Assembly: GCA_002786065.1 (NCBI GenBank)
Contig: NHNY01000020.1
Coordinates: 365,253 to 429,252 of the forward strand
DNA: 64,000 bases
Source of the DNA: Microcyclospora pomicola
Lineage: Eukaryota; Ascomycota; Dothideomycetes; Capnodiales
Direction: 5' to 3'
This document shows, in pieces, positions 8,574-20,331 of this stretch. The notes beneath the pieces are model-generated. The model worked only from the letters and a program-made list of their open reading frames with translations, was not told the origin of the DNA and did not search any database. Positions within the stretch are counted from its first letter, which is position 1. Each line of letters begins with the position of its first letter. Made by a program: the position numbers and the translations under genes.

Positions 8574-10679
8574 ATGGCGGAAGTGAATCAGTGGCTGCGC
8601 ATGATTCAACCAACCAGAGCACGCACTCCAGCCATCGAGCAGCACGAACATGATGAGCCCTTGACTACGACCACAAACATACCCAAGCGTGGTCTTCGAC
8701 CGAAGATCTCGTCATATTTCAACCTTCATGCGGACTCTGGCCAGCTGAAGCATGGAGCGTCGATTGGGAACGACCCCTCGCATGACAGTCCGTGGCCGTA
8801 TGTGGACACGCCCGCGTTACCAAGAGCTGAAGGACTCGTGGAGACCGTCATGTGCCGACTGATCGCATCTCCATACGAAACTCTTGGGGTTGACATGAAC
8901 GGACCTCTGCTTCAGGTTTGCGAGGCATACCGCGGACTCTGTGACCGCGAGGCGTACCTGCGTCAGCAATTCCAAACCCAGATCGAAAACCATCATGCTG
9001 CAGCATTGAAGATGCAACAGATTCAGAACCGATGGAATGAGGAGAGACAGGATTACCGCGCTGAAGTGAGGCGTCTCGAGCTGCTCCTGGCGAAAGGTAA
9101 GCGCGGTCTCGCAGAAGTCACACTTGCGAGGAAAGACAGTCTGCTCTGGCAGAGAAAACGTAACGAGCCGATCTCCAACAGCAAAGGTATGGCAGAAGAC
9201 GGTCGACAGACAATCTTTGAGGTGTTGGAAAGAGCTCGCCGTGGTCAAGATCAAGCCTTCAACTCACAGCGAGCAACATTCCGACCCAGGGCTGCTTCGC
9301 CATCAGCACAGATGAGGTGTATTTCCGAGCAGCTGATCTCCAAGAAGTCCATGACTAATATCCACGCTGACCTACCGTTTGGATCCCCTCCAGACATGGT
9401 CCCGAGCACGCTGGCGGAAGCGTCGATGCTTGAGGCACAAGTCGTCCTTTCTGAGATCAGGCAAGACGTACATCGCTCTGAGATGGAGGAGTCTGAGTGT
9501 GACGCCAGTGTCTCTGAGGACACATTTTCGACTTTTAGTGCCGCCGATGATGTGGCTATCAATGTGATCACCTTCAGTCCTCCGAAGGAGCATGTCGAGG
9601 GTGAGTGGGAAGACCATGTTGCTCTTCAACGTGTTGCGAACATGCTCGTACAACGTCGTGACGCCGATCCTGCACGTGTAGTCCAAAAGCTCGTCAAGAT
9701 GATGGACCGACCTACTGGCGATGCCACGGAGTACGCACACTTCACCTCAAACTTGTCAGCGGTGTTAGCACCAGCTCCTGATGTTGTCGCCTCGAACAGC
9801 AGCCGCGCACCTGCCATCGCGACCACGGTTCACTTCGGAGCAGATCTCGTGCTGCCTCCCAGAAGCACAAGTTTGCCACTTGCAGTAAGTACCTCTTTCG
9901 AGACAGAGGCCGTCCCCACGGATCGCAAGGCAGTAGAAGACGTTCAGCGAAATCCTTCTCTCATGGCCAAAGCGTCGGGTTTCTTCCAGAAGTTCAGACC
10001 TCGTCTACATGGAGATATCCCCCACGTGCAAAGCCGGAGATTTTCGTTTGAGGCCGGAGATGACTCCATGGCTCTGTCCTCGGATCGGGATGTAGTCGCG
10101 TTGCCAGCTCCGACTGCTCTGCGCAAGAGTGTCTCACTGCTTTCAGTGTCGACCAAGTCGTACGGAACCATGCTCCCGCCGAACGCCGGGCAGGTCCAAC
10201 ACGCGCCAACTCGACCTGGACTACTCAGGAAGCCTCATAGTCATAGCACATTATTGGCGTTGTGCTCCGACGCTTCCAACCAGGACGAAGGAAGAGCACG
10301 GGAAGACTCCCACTCCAGTCTCCTCACCGCCATCAAGCACGACCAAGACATCTTACGCAAAGCTGGCCCCAGATGCACTTCTCTAAGCCATGCATCCCAC
10401 GTCGATCGGCCAGCATACGTTAATGAGACATCGCCTACGCTTATCGGCGCAGCATCGGCGTGGAATAGGCCCAGATGCGGTGGTTCAAAAGCAACACCAG
10501 GTCACTGCACGTCGGCACCAGCCACGACGACGGTTGGAGGATCGCTGATCGAAACGTCTGGCACCAGCCACGCGTCGGACCACCGTGCTAATGAGACTTC
10601 CGGCACTTCTTGTGTTTGTGCCACAGCCGACGCTCAGCCTATCAGACGGCTTAGCGGGACGGAATTCCATCCCAGGTAA
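8574..10679 (+). CDS. Unrecognised fungal protein with coiled coil (701 aa)
   Basis: Single exon, 701 residues from the Met of MAEVNQWLRM (gacATGg). I do not recognise a family. The N-terminal 80 residues are polar and Pro/Thr-rich with a KRGLRPKISSYF motif. Residues about 130-190 form a probable coiled coil (YLRQQFQTQIENHHAAALKM, then RLELLLAKGKRGL). About residues 265-345 are acidic and Ser-rich (EMEESECDASVSEDTFSTF). The C-terminal half is low-complexity, rich in Ser, Pro, Thr and basic residues, with several RRFSFE/KSVSLLSVS-type phosphorylation-like sites. It has no membrane segment or signal peptide. Similar layouts occur in fungal cytoskeletal, septation or polarity scaffolds, but that is only an analogy. 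The length without stops and normal codon use make it a real gene. An upstream exon is possible. Confidence 0.65.
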   Translation: MAEVNQWLRMIQPTRARTPAIEQHEHDEPLTTTTNIPKRGLRPKISSYFNLHADSGQLKHGASIGNDPSHDSPWPYVDTPALPRAEGLVETVMCRLIASPYETLGVDMNGPLLQVCEAYRGLCDREAYLRQQFQTQIENHHAAALKMQQIQNRWNEERQDYRAEVRRLELLLAKGKRGLAEVTLARKDSLLWQRKRNEPISNSKGMAEDGRQTIFEVLERARRGQDQAFNSQRATFRPRAASPSAQMRCISEQLISKKSMTNIHADLPFGSPPDMVPSTLAEASMLEAQVVLSEIRQDVHRSEMEESECDASVSEDTFSTFSAADDVAINVITFSPPKEHVEGEWEDHVALQRVANMLVQRRDADPARVVQKLVKMMDRPTGDATEYAHFTSNLSAVLAPAPDVVASNSSRAPAIATTVHFGADLVLPPRSTSLPLAVSTSFETEAVPTDRKAVEDVQRNPSLMAKASGFFQKFRPRLHGDIPHVQSRRFSFEAGDDSMALSSDRDVVALPAPTALRKSVSLLSVSTKSYGTMLPPNAGQVQHAPTRPGLLRKPHSHSTLLALCSDASNQDEGRAREDSHSSLLTAIKHDQDILRKAGPRCTSLSHASHVDRPAYVNETSPTLIGAASAWNRPRCGGSKATPGHCTSAPATTTVGGSLIETSGTSHASDHRANETSGTSCVCATADAQPIRRLSGTEFHPR

Positions 10680-13600
10680 TCTTGACGCTCGCATTTAATT
10701 GCAAGGACGACTAGATACGGAATACAAGGTCTGACACTGCCAAACTCATGGATCCACACGTCCCCAGGCCGGGTATTAGCGAGATGCCGTGATCAATGCC
10801 GTCCGCTGACCAATGACGGCAGAATGTTGCACTGTAACATACCGTGGCCGTTCAAGAGCTAATAAACTAGCATACATGTTACAGTACAGTACTGCGCTTT
10901 TCTGAACGAAGGGCACCTCTGCTTGCCGTGTGAGCCACAGCTCAAGGGTCACGCCTCACACCCAGCGGACGCCTTGTGGCGAATGAGCACCTGCCACATG
11001 TGCCTCACGTGCATTAGCTTGCTTCATCCTTCAGCCCGTGAATTTCGCTTCCTGCTGCCTTTTTCTCTCCTCACGAGTCACGTCACCTATATGGTACCGT
11101 GAGCGGGGGACGCTGGGAACGATCGCACTCTTTCATACTAGGTTGCCTTTCACATGTATCGTGATATCCGATGTGACTGGTCGCCTGTAGATATGCTATG
11201 CTTCGTACCGTAGAATGAACCCATGTCACTCCACCCCTCTCATTGCTCCGCGCAACAGCATCCTGAAACGTGCTATTGTCGAGGTGTGATATGCTCGATG
11301 TCCTCATTATTACAACGGACCGTCAACGTGGCAGGCGATGGTCCTAGCAGTCGAGTACTGTATACATTACATTTCGCTTTCGATCGTTCGATTGTGCAAA
11401 TAGGTAGGAATGAGTACCTTACAGGGTACTCGTCACGGTCTGCTTTGACAACAGGCTGGACGTCGGACCATCAAAGGCCGAGACGCTGTCCGTCCATCCG
11501 TCCGGGTGTATCAGCCCGTCGCCTCCCCAATCGACCCCCTGCTCGATGATACAGAGACTCATCATCATCACACAGCTCGATCTCTCAGATGACGATGCTT
11601 GGGAGAAGAGATCTGGACTTCCAGGGGAGCCGAATGGGGTATTGGCATCAAGCATCGGCATCTGCACAGGCATGGGCATGGCATCTGCCGCACGTTCTGT
11701 TTCATCAGGAGTGCTAGAGTGCCTGGCCAGACAGCCTGCGTGTCCAGCGTTCGTCTTCTTGCCTTCGCTCTCTCTGCCGTGCCGGTTGTCATCTTGTGTA
11801 GAATATGATGAATGGGAGCGGGCACAGGTCGCGGGTGTGTACTGTACGAGAGCTCAGGTACGTACTTACTGACCTTGCTGTGGCACTGTGGCGCTGTGCG
11901 GTGCGGTGCGGTGGTATGCTATGCTATGCTATACTATGGGGGTTGTATCATGTGCAAGGGACGGGTCGACGGGTCGACAGGTGGGGTATAATAGCGAGAG
12001 AACAAAAGAGAGGAGTGCTAGGAGGATTGGCAGGTTGCCGAGATGCGCGGTAGGTATTGTCGAGTGTGATAATTGGATAATCACGGTCATTATTCATCAA
12101 GCTGACTTTGACGATGTCGCCGTCGATCTCGTGCTGTCCTCTTCCGCAACGTTACCGCACTCATCCACATGACACGCGGCGTATGTGCTTCTGGCCGGAT
12201 GTTGAAGTGGAGCCTTCCGCCGGACTTTGACATGTGATATGCCATGATGATTGCCGGGGTCTGCTCCCAGGCCTCGCTCCCATCGCGAACGATTTACTTT
12301 ACAAGGGTGTGCGTGATGGCGAGCACAACGTGTTGAGGCGCAGTCGATGTCGATCGTGAGGGCGTGTAGGCAGCCACACACAGTTGTGGACTTGTGGTGT
12401 CGATCGGCGACGAGTGGAAAGTATCGTGTCACTCACTTGGACGCACACGGTAGAGGTCTGGAAGATCGCACAGGGAAGATACGGACGCTGGTCCGGCCGA
12501 GATGGTCGTGGATGAGGATTTGTGGGGCCAGGGATGTCGCAATACGAAGAACCCGACACACCGGGGAAGAAAAAAGGAGGGATGATATGTTCTTCTGGAT
12601 GAGGTTCGTCGTGATCGACAGAGCGGTGACTCTCTTGTAACCGGTAGTCAATTGTGAACGGACGGTGGACTGTCATGGCTGGACCATGATTGTGACAGCA
12701 GAGCAGCGGTTGCAGCTCGTGGAGGTGCTGCGCCACACCGCCACAGATAAGGTGGAGTTGTGGGACTCTGATGCAGCAGCAGCCCCACATCTGCTCGATG
12801 TCATATGTACAGCGGTACTATTGTAGCTCGGGCCGATACTGTATACATGTACCAGACACCAACAGAGGTGGGTGGTACGTGGTTGCTCTATCACGATCGT
12901 CGAGCTGCACCGCTCACCGCTTGTGAGAGTGCGTGGTGTGATTGACTGGCTCGTCCCGTCAGTCGTGTCGGCTTTGGTGTCTAGTCTGCCGGGCGAACCA
13001 TTCTTCGTTCCCGAAACATAATTCGTCGCGATAAGTAGGAAGTGAACCGTGGTGGTGCTGTAGACCAGAGGCATCCCACGTACTGTACTTGTACTGTAGG
13101 CTTGTAGCGGAGAACACGAGCCCAACAAGGACAGCCACAGCATCATGCGCACAGCAGCATGACTCGAGCGCGAGCCACGCAGAGCACCACGTGTCGCGCC
13201 ACACTGGCTGAGATAGGACGACCATTCGTGGCTGGTCGGGGGTCTGTTTCGAAAGCCTGCAGCTCCAACAGACATGGGCATGCTCATTGGCAGACGCTTT
13301 ACCGCCTGCAGGGGACAGATGAACGGCGATGGGGAACGCTGGGTGAGACAGATCAGTGTCGTCTGCCGGGATCATCAATTCTGCCGCGAGGTCGACATGG
13401 CTATGAATTCTCCCGGTCTTCGACACTGTACTGTGGTATGTATGCAAGAGTCAATCGGTATGATCGGACGATGGACAGCGTGGGTCCCACGGGCGTCTGT
13501 TGCGTGAAGATGAGCCGACGCGCACGCACGCTGCATGCGCTTGCCCGGGTGGACGCATCAGCTGGTGCACTATGCAGCTATCGTGATCGGGGATGGCTTG

Positions 13601-15480
13601 TACACGGTCTTTCCTATAAAGTCAGGCCGGGAATGGAGCATAGATAGGGAATGAGTCAATAATAGGGCACGGCGGATCGCGATCGAAAGCGCGCGGTTGC
13701 ATGCTGGAGAAGTTGCCCGCATGTGGGACATAGTCCTGCTGCTGTATTGGACTGGGGGATAAGATTGACGACCGTGCTAGGCGATGCTCCTTTCGCATCA
13801 TGTTCCAGTAGTCAGACCGGAGATGATGTCTGATGTGATGCAGACGATCGACAAACGAAGCCAACACGAATAGGATGTCCACTGCTGGCGAAAGGGCTGA
13901 GAGATACGAAAGCGCTCGGGAGAAGCAGTCAGGTGCAGTCCCTGCGCTCGGAAGAGAGCACGGAAAAGGTAAGCCACAGCGTTGCGAGCGCCACACTGAC
14001 GACGCTAGACGCGCGAACTCTACTACCTTTAGCGTTGGAGCTGAAGGTGCTTGGGGATCTTCCGAGATACACGTTGACCGTCTGCTGCCACCGTGGCGCT
14101 GCGTCTACCTGGTTCGAGCCTAGGTCCTGCTCTAGAACTGCTGATCTTTACCGGGCTCGTTCGATGCCACAGTCGAGGTAGACCTTAGCAGAATAGATAC
14201 CGCCGCGACTATTGCATTGTCTAGCAAACTATCAAGGGCACGCCGTTGGAAGCGCAGGTGTTGGTCGGTGCAGGCACGTTGAGACCATCGGCGTCGTAGA
14301 AGCAGCCGAAGCAGAAGAACGTCTGCCCCGGCTGGGGTGTCGCATGTGCAGAGCTTGGCATGCAGGAGGAGCGGTAGAGGAGAGGCAGCGAGGTCACTCA
14401 CTGTATAGAGCTGTCTGCGCATACGTGATCAGGCGGCTCGATGCAACGGCCGAACTGTGGCTAGGGCAGAGGGGAGCTAGGGGAGGGTCCAGGGCCGGGC
14501 TGTAGCCCATCCGTGTCGCAGTCTGGAGCGCGTCGAATTTCGGGAGCCGAATTCATGCACGTCTCGACGTATACCCTCCCAGTATCAGCGATGCGGTATA
14601 GCTGGCGACCCACTCCGCTCCCTTCCCTGGGCCGGTCCCCACCTGAACGGCCGGCATTGACTGGGCCTGCGCACATATCCTCCAATCTGCCCCGACGCGC
14701 GACCTTAAGCGAGCCCGCAACCCATGTCTGCTCGCTACCAACGTCCTCCACCACCACAGTGGCTGTGCAGTGTGGCGTTCCATCTGTGGCGGTGCGAAGT
14801 GCTCGGCCGTGCATTGCGCGTCCAGCAGAACAGAACGTGGGCGGTGGCAGCAACACCCCGATCGCTTGCACAGTAAGGTACAGGTCGTCTGCCAGATCAA
14901 CAACCGGTCGCACACGCAGCAGGGTCCCGTGTTGGGGGGCGAGCGAAGGAGATGCTCGTTGACGGGATGGGACACGACAGGGGTCTCACGGTCCCCCCGG
15001 CCAGCAATCAATCGCCCATCGCACGCTGTCGCCAGCAGAAATCTTCGCCCATTCTCCCGTAGGCCGTCGTCCGCACAATAGTCAAGGGACGGAACCCTGC
15101 TGCCGTCACGTCACGTCGTCTCACCAAAGCAACCCGGGCCTGCGCCTCTCATCATTCATCTCCTCTCGCTGGCCTTGCGTTATGCCCCGACCAGCATTGC
15201 ACTACTTAGCCTCGCCCTCTCCCCCGTCAGCCACACCTCGTCCGTCTGAGCTCTGCCTCTTGTCGCTACTCTCCACACGCCCGTCTAATCTGCCTGCTGC
15301 ACCTTGTTTCACCCTACCACTACTACTATACCTTACCGTACATCCTCCCCCGACCACCACCACCCATCCCGCCGCCGAGCACATTCTTCCTGCTCTGGAT
15401 CGTCGTGATTGTTGTTGTTCATCCTCCCTTCATGCTTTGGACATCACTAGACACGCTCCCTCCACGCTGCGTCGTCCGTT
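10680..15480. other. 4.8-kb gene-poor region upstream of the CP2 factor
   Basis: No ORF here has recognisable domains. Many short ORFs overlap on both strands, as expected from GC-rich non-coding DNA. It contains pentanucleotide repeats at 11896-11935 and, near its end (about 15180-15480), a pyrimidine-rich, C/T-biased stretch typical of fungal promoters and 5' leaders. The 3' part is therefore probably promoter and leader of the CP2 gene. The rest may contain an unrecognised non-coding transcript or old decayed sequence. Confidence 0.45.
11896..11935. repeat. GTGCG and TATGC pentanucleotide repeats
   Basis: About three tandem GTGCG units run straight into three tandem TATGC units plus a degenerate fourth. 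It is a short compound microsatellite in non-coding DNA. Confidence 0.75.
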
Positions 15481-18266
15481 ATGTTCCAGCGACGGTACGT
15501 CAATTCCGCCTCAACTCAAATTCTTCCAGCCTCTTGTCCTCGCGCCACACGTTGGCGGTGTTGGCGCGTCCAGCACCACACCTCGACCATGCTCGTTCCC
15601 ATCTGCGACCCATCATTGAAACACAAGACTGACGAGCCATCTGTTGCATCGCATTAGAGTGTCGCGGAAGCCCAGCGATGCGCTTTACAAGGACTTCAAG
15701 GCCAACTTCGCCCACCTGAATCAGTCCGCCATCAGCTCCAGCGCGGTCGCTGACGGCACCACCTCACTCGCCGACGCGCACGACATCTCACTCGACTCAC
15801 AGTATGTATCATCCTTTTCTTCATCTTTGCATGTGCATGCGCATTGCATGACTTGGGATTCCTGCTGCATCGATGCGACCGCTCGCCAAACCACGACTGA
15901 CAACGTCCAGATCTCTCGAAGCTCACGCACCACACGACATTAAAGATGCGAGCTCAACACCTCGCACCAACCAGGATCTATGGGGCTTCCACAGCTCCGG
16001 ATTGACCCCAAATCTCATGGATCCCAACAGTCACAGCTTCAGCATGTTTACCCATTCTATGCCGGGCTACTACACGCCCACCCCGGGCGGGACCAACACG
16101 CTCTTCCACTCGCAGGCTGGCGACCTGCACACTCCCACTCTCGGCATGGGCTTGAGCACTCCTCTGTCGCTCCCCACTTCCGAGTCGGCGCTGCATGTAA
16201 GCCAACAGGGAAACGTCTTCCATGGGTTCCAGCCTCATCTTGCACAGCACATGCCGCAAGCAGGATTTGCGAACGTCAGCCCGTTCCACATGCAGCAGCA
16301 ACAATCGTTCCCGCCACATCATTTCACGAACCAGCACTCGTTTGACCACATGGAAGGACCTCTAGGAGACTCGCCGGTCGACGACATGCAGATGGATCTA
16401 CCGATGCAGCAGCAACGATCGCATCACCCCTCGGAAGTCATGTTCCACTCCCAGCGACTGCACAGTTCCGTGCCGTCGCTGCAACATCATCCGTCTGGCG
16501 AACAGCAAGTACCGTGCGATCTTCGAGCGCGAGCCGATGCTAACCGATTGCTCAGCTTTCGCTACCACGTCACTCTCAACGCGCCGACCGCGATGATCAA
16601 GCATTCGGCGGAGATCCCCATCACCTACCTCAACAAGGGGCAGGCCTACACCCTCAATGTGGTCGACACACGTAATCAGCAACCTGGCTCGCACGTGCGA
16701 TACCGCACCTTTGTCCGTGTATCATTTGAGGACGAGCAGCAACGCGAAAAGCCGGCTGCGTGCTGGCAGCTCTGGAAAGAGGGCCGCGGCACCAACGAAG
16801 CGCACCAGCGAGGTGGTCGTCTTCAAGCGGTTGAGTATGTCGAATCCGGCCAGACCTCTGGAGTGGAAGATCCTAGCAAACCGCGCGTCGAACTGGAAAG
16901 CGCGTCTTTTGATGGGTTTTGCGTGACCTGGACTCCAGCAGCTGGTGCTGTCGAGTGTCCCATTTCAGTACGCTTCAACTTCTTGTCCACCGACTTCAGC
17001 CACTCCAAAGGCGTCAAAGGCATCCCCGTCCGACTGTGCACCAAGACTGAAATGCTCTCCGATCCCTCTTCTCGAGGACCATCAGGAGCGCCAGAGGTGT
17101 GCTATTGCAAAGTCAAGCTCTTCCGCGACCATGGTGCAGAACGAAAACTCTCCAATGATGTCGCGCACGTCAAGAAGACCATCGACAAGCTAAACCAGCA
17201 GATTGCACAGATTGAATCTGGAATGAGGGACTCTGGCAAGCGAAAGAGAGGGCCCATGTCGAAAGCGAGTCAGGACGAGCGGCCAGGAAAGATGGCCAAG
17301 CACCACCGACGGACATGGTCCATGTCTTCCATCACGTCCAACACCGCCAGGGGAAGTGCGGAGGAAGACCTGCATACGAAGTTGAGCAACCTGCAGGACA
17401 TGTTCACCTCCACCAAGCCGGCCAGCATTCTCTATCTCCGGGGCGCGGAGCAAGATGACCCGGACCTGCATCCGGTCAAGATTCTCGGCGACATGACCGT
17501 GTTGGCGCGCGCCGATTCTGGGGAGACCTCTGGTGAAACATGGGCTCGAGGCGGTGAAGATCAATTGTCTTCCAGCGCTTCCCCAATTGATAGTCCAAAG
17601 TCGTCGCCTGGCAGCCGTCGGGTTTCCACGCTTCAGCAACCCACGCCGATCGATGGCCCGTCAAGGCAGAACTCGAATGACTTCCGAACGCAACTCCCCA
17701 AATTTCCTGCCGACCGAGATCCCTCGCAACCAACGCAGCTTGAGACACCGCCCGAGCAGCACGCAGTCAAAGTCAAATCCCGGACCTCCGAATCTGGAGC
17801 TGGCTCAGGCTGGATCGAAGCTGTTGGTGTCGATGCTTCATATCAGCCACCGCCCACTCGTACAGCCAAACCCGTGGCGTGCTTCTACATCCAGCCTTGC
17901 CTGGTGGCACATCGGTCGTCGAACGACAACTACCACCGTGCGATCTACCTCATGCAACGCTCCTTGAAGGAATTTGTCCAGTCTGTCGCGACGAAATGCG
18001 ACATCGAGGCCAGCAAGGTTGTCCGCACCATCCACGTCAACAAGAAAGGCGTCCATATCCTCTTTGACGACGAATGCATCCGCGAACTCCCCGAAGGACA
18101 AGACATGACGGTCGAAATCCACGAGACCGGATCCAGTGCCGCGACTCCCAAAGCGGGTAAAGAGTGGGATGTGGCCTTTACGGATATGACTGGCGATGAC
18201 GACGATCTGCCCACCATCGAGGAGGAGGAGAGCGGCATCGGTTACGAGCTCAAGCTCCTGTTTTGA
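15481..18266 (+). CDS. CP2/Grainyhead-family transcription factor
   Basis: Three exons, 15481-15494, 15658-15801 and 15911-18266, give 837 residues. The first exon encodes only MFQR plus part of an Arg codon. Exon 2 restores the conserved N-terminus (RKPSDALYKDFKANFAHLNQ) of fungal CP2 proteins, and exon 3 is reached through a gtatgt...cag intron. Residues about 60-210 are Gln/His/Pro-rich, a likely activation region. The CP2/immunoglobulin-like DNA-binding domain follows (FRYHVTLNAPTAMIKHSAEI, YLNKGQAYTLNVVD, GFCVTWTPAAGAVECPISVR, then SKGVKGIPVRLCTKTE). A basic KRKRGPMSK region is a likely nuclear localisation signal, and the C-terminal domain (EFVQSVATKCDIEASKVVRT, then GVHILFDDECIRELPEGQDM) resembles the ubiquitin-like/dimerisation end of Grainyhead proteins. 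In Neurospora and Aspergillus these factors control cell-wall remodelling, septation and conidial separation. An intron-like segment at 16509-16555 lies in frame just before the DNA-binding domain, so the true product may lack about 14 residues. Confidence 0.85.
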
Positions 18267-18627
18267 TCAAGAGATGGATTTCATGGAGGGTCTGTCCGAA
18301 TTGGTACACATACATGCCCTCTGCGCGCACCACGCGCACACATGGATCCGCCATGTCTAATTATACACCACCACGATGACGACCGAAAGAGACGATGACG
18401 ACCCCACGCAGCAACCACATACGAGATACATATGATGACCCTTACCCGCCCAGCCGGTGCTACAACGACCGGACTCACTTCTCCGCTCTTGCGCTGTGCA
18501 CTCAAGCACAGTGCTTTGGTGCGTGTGAGAAGAACAGATCGGAAAGAGGGCTGGTCCACCGACAACGACGACGATATTGATGACAACGACGATAGAGACC
18601 CATGATGGTGGTCCAATGCAACCACAT

Positions 18628-18663
18628 GTTGTTGTTGTTGTTGCTGCTGCTGCTACTACTACT
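18628..18663. repeat. Trinucleotide microsatellite (GTT)n(GCT)n(ACT)n
   Basis: A compound tract of about twelve trinucleotide units changes from GTT to GCT to ACT along its length, just downstream of the CP2 gene. Confidence 0.85.
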
Positions 18664-19654
18664 CTCACTGCAACTATTACCCGAGCCTCAGATTGCGCCC
18701 ACCCACTTTCACATTACGTGTTTCTGCGATTTCTTTCTCTGGAACTATTTTTGGGCCCGAACTGAACATTCTGTTCGGGTGGGATTTTTCTCTTTTTCAA
18801 CGATACCCTCTTGCCCACTTCCGTATGGTCCCTCTCCATTTCTTGGACCGATCAGCTGGCGGACCGGCAGGCATTCTATGCTGGTTGTTGGATTTTTGTG
18901 TGTATGGAAGGGAGTGGAAGAGGTGGAAGAAGACAAGGATATGGTCCTGATCGAAGAGGGGAATGCAATATAGCGATAATAACTTCCAGACAAACGGAAA
19001 TGACATGCTATCTGATCTATCTTGACCTTCGTGCAAATTCCTCTCACGGATTTCACTCCTCGCTCTGCCGATAATGAACGCACGTATGATGTCTCTGTAG
19101 TCGCTTTATCCTAGCGTCTAACGTGCGTGAGGGAATGTTACTCTCTACCCTCTACATCTACCTTCCCGGTCAAACTTACGTGGAGTTCAACGCGACTGCG
19201 CCACGACGCCACGACGCCACACCATCGAGACTTGTCAATCTTACTAAGGTACCTCAAGTAGTTACCTACCTAGGTACTTTCTTACCCCTCCCTTTTAGCT
19301 AAGTTACCTCAGCCTACTGACTTACTACTACTAACTTACTACTACTACTACTTTCTCTTCCCTGCATGCATACATGCCCTGCATCCCTGTCTACATGCAC
19401 CCCTACCACAACCCCAACCGCCCGTCTAGACCGCGAGACGTGCCCTGTGGCGCAGCCGCATCAACCCCTGGCTGCATCGGCGGGCTTCGAACTCCACCCT
19501 CTGCTCTCTCTCGCTCTCTTTCTTCCTCTGATCTCTGACCCATGCCATGCTCCTCTCTCCCGTCACGTCACGTCAACTCCCACCCGCCCTGTCCTTGTGG
19601 CGTGGCGTTGCGTGCGCCCCTTTTCCTCGCTCCTCGCATATGCTACCTACGTCA

Positions 19655-19675
19655 GGTAAGGTAAGGTAAGGTACT
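19655..19675. repeat. AGGTA pentanucleotide repeat
   Basis: About four tandem AGGTA units. Scattered single TACCT/AGGTA words lie nearby at about 19250-19280 (aggtacctcaag, tacctacctaggtac). Confidence 0.8.
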
Positions 19676-20331
19676 GTCGATCCGTCGCTCTAGACCTGCC
19701 TGTGCCATTTCTCTCTTTCTCTTCCTCTGTGCTCAAGAAACTAAAGAATTGGACTGTATCCCGAAGGGTACCTAACTTACGGTTGGACATAAGACTCGTG
19801 GACCCCGGGGATTTGTCTGTAACGAGCTATAGTACTAACGATAGATGAATCGAAACGTCTATTGTTCTGATGATACCGTCGGATCATTCCTGTTATTATG
19901 TACTACACGGCTTCACCATCACCAGAGCGGTGAGCTGGAGCTGCACTGTTTTGCCTTTTGTTGTCCACTGTCTTGTTGCTTTCTGTCGTTAATAAGAGTT
20001 CCGCGTATGAGCTCAGCTATACTCCATGCACTGGTGGATTCGCTTGCTTGGCCTTTGCAGTAGGTGATGTGAGCATGGGGATTTGAGTCTGTACATATAC
20101 GTACATGTACCGGTAGTGTCCGTTGGCTGTTGATGCCCACTCGTCAAGCCACAGAGATTAGAGGAAGGATCTGCACGGAAGCACAATTGATGTCGACTCT
20201 CAGGCTCCTTGAGTTCATGTCTTCTACATTCATTTGTTTCGAAACACTACGAAGCGGCTGTTCAAAGTGGGGGTATGGATTCAACCCAGTGATTTGGCAT
20301 GTCAAGATTACAATATATGTTGGATCCCAAG

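Larger units (their letters stand above)
18267..20331. other. 2.1-kb intergenic with microsatellites
   Basis: No supported gene. It begins with the CP2 3' UTR. It contains a GTT/GCT/ACT trinucleotide tract at 18628-18663, ACT repeats at about 19323-19352 and an AGGTA repeat at 19655-19675, together with several loose TACCTA/TAGGTA motifs. Short ORFs are low-complexity products of these tracts. Confidence 0.45.

Noticed and set aside
14100-14125. ggttcgagcc, similar to a tRNA T-arm
   Set aside because: No matching acceptor stem, D-arm or anticodon arm can be drawn around it.
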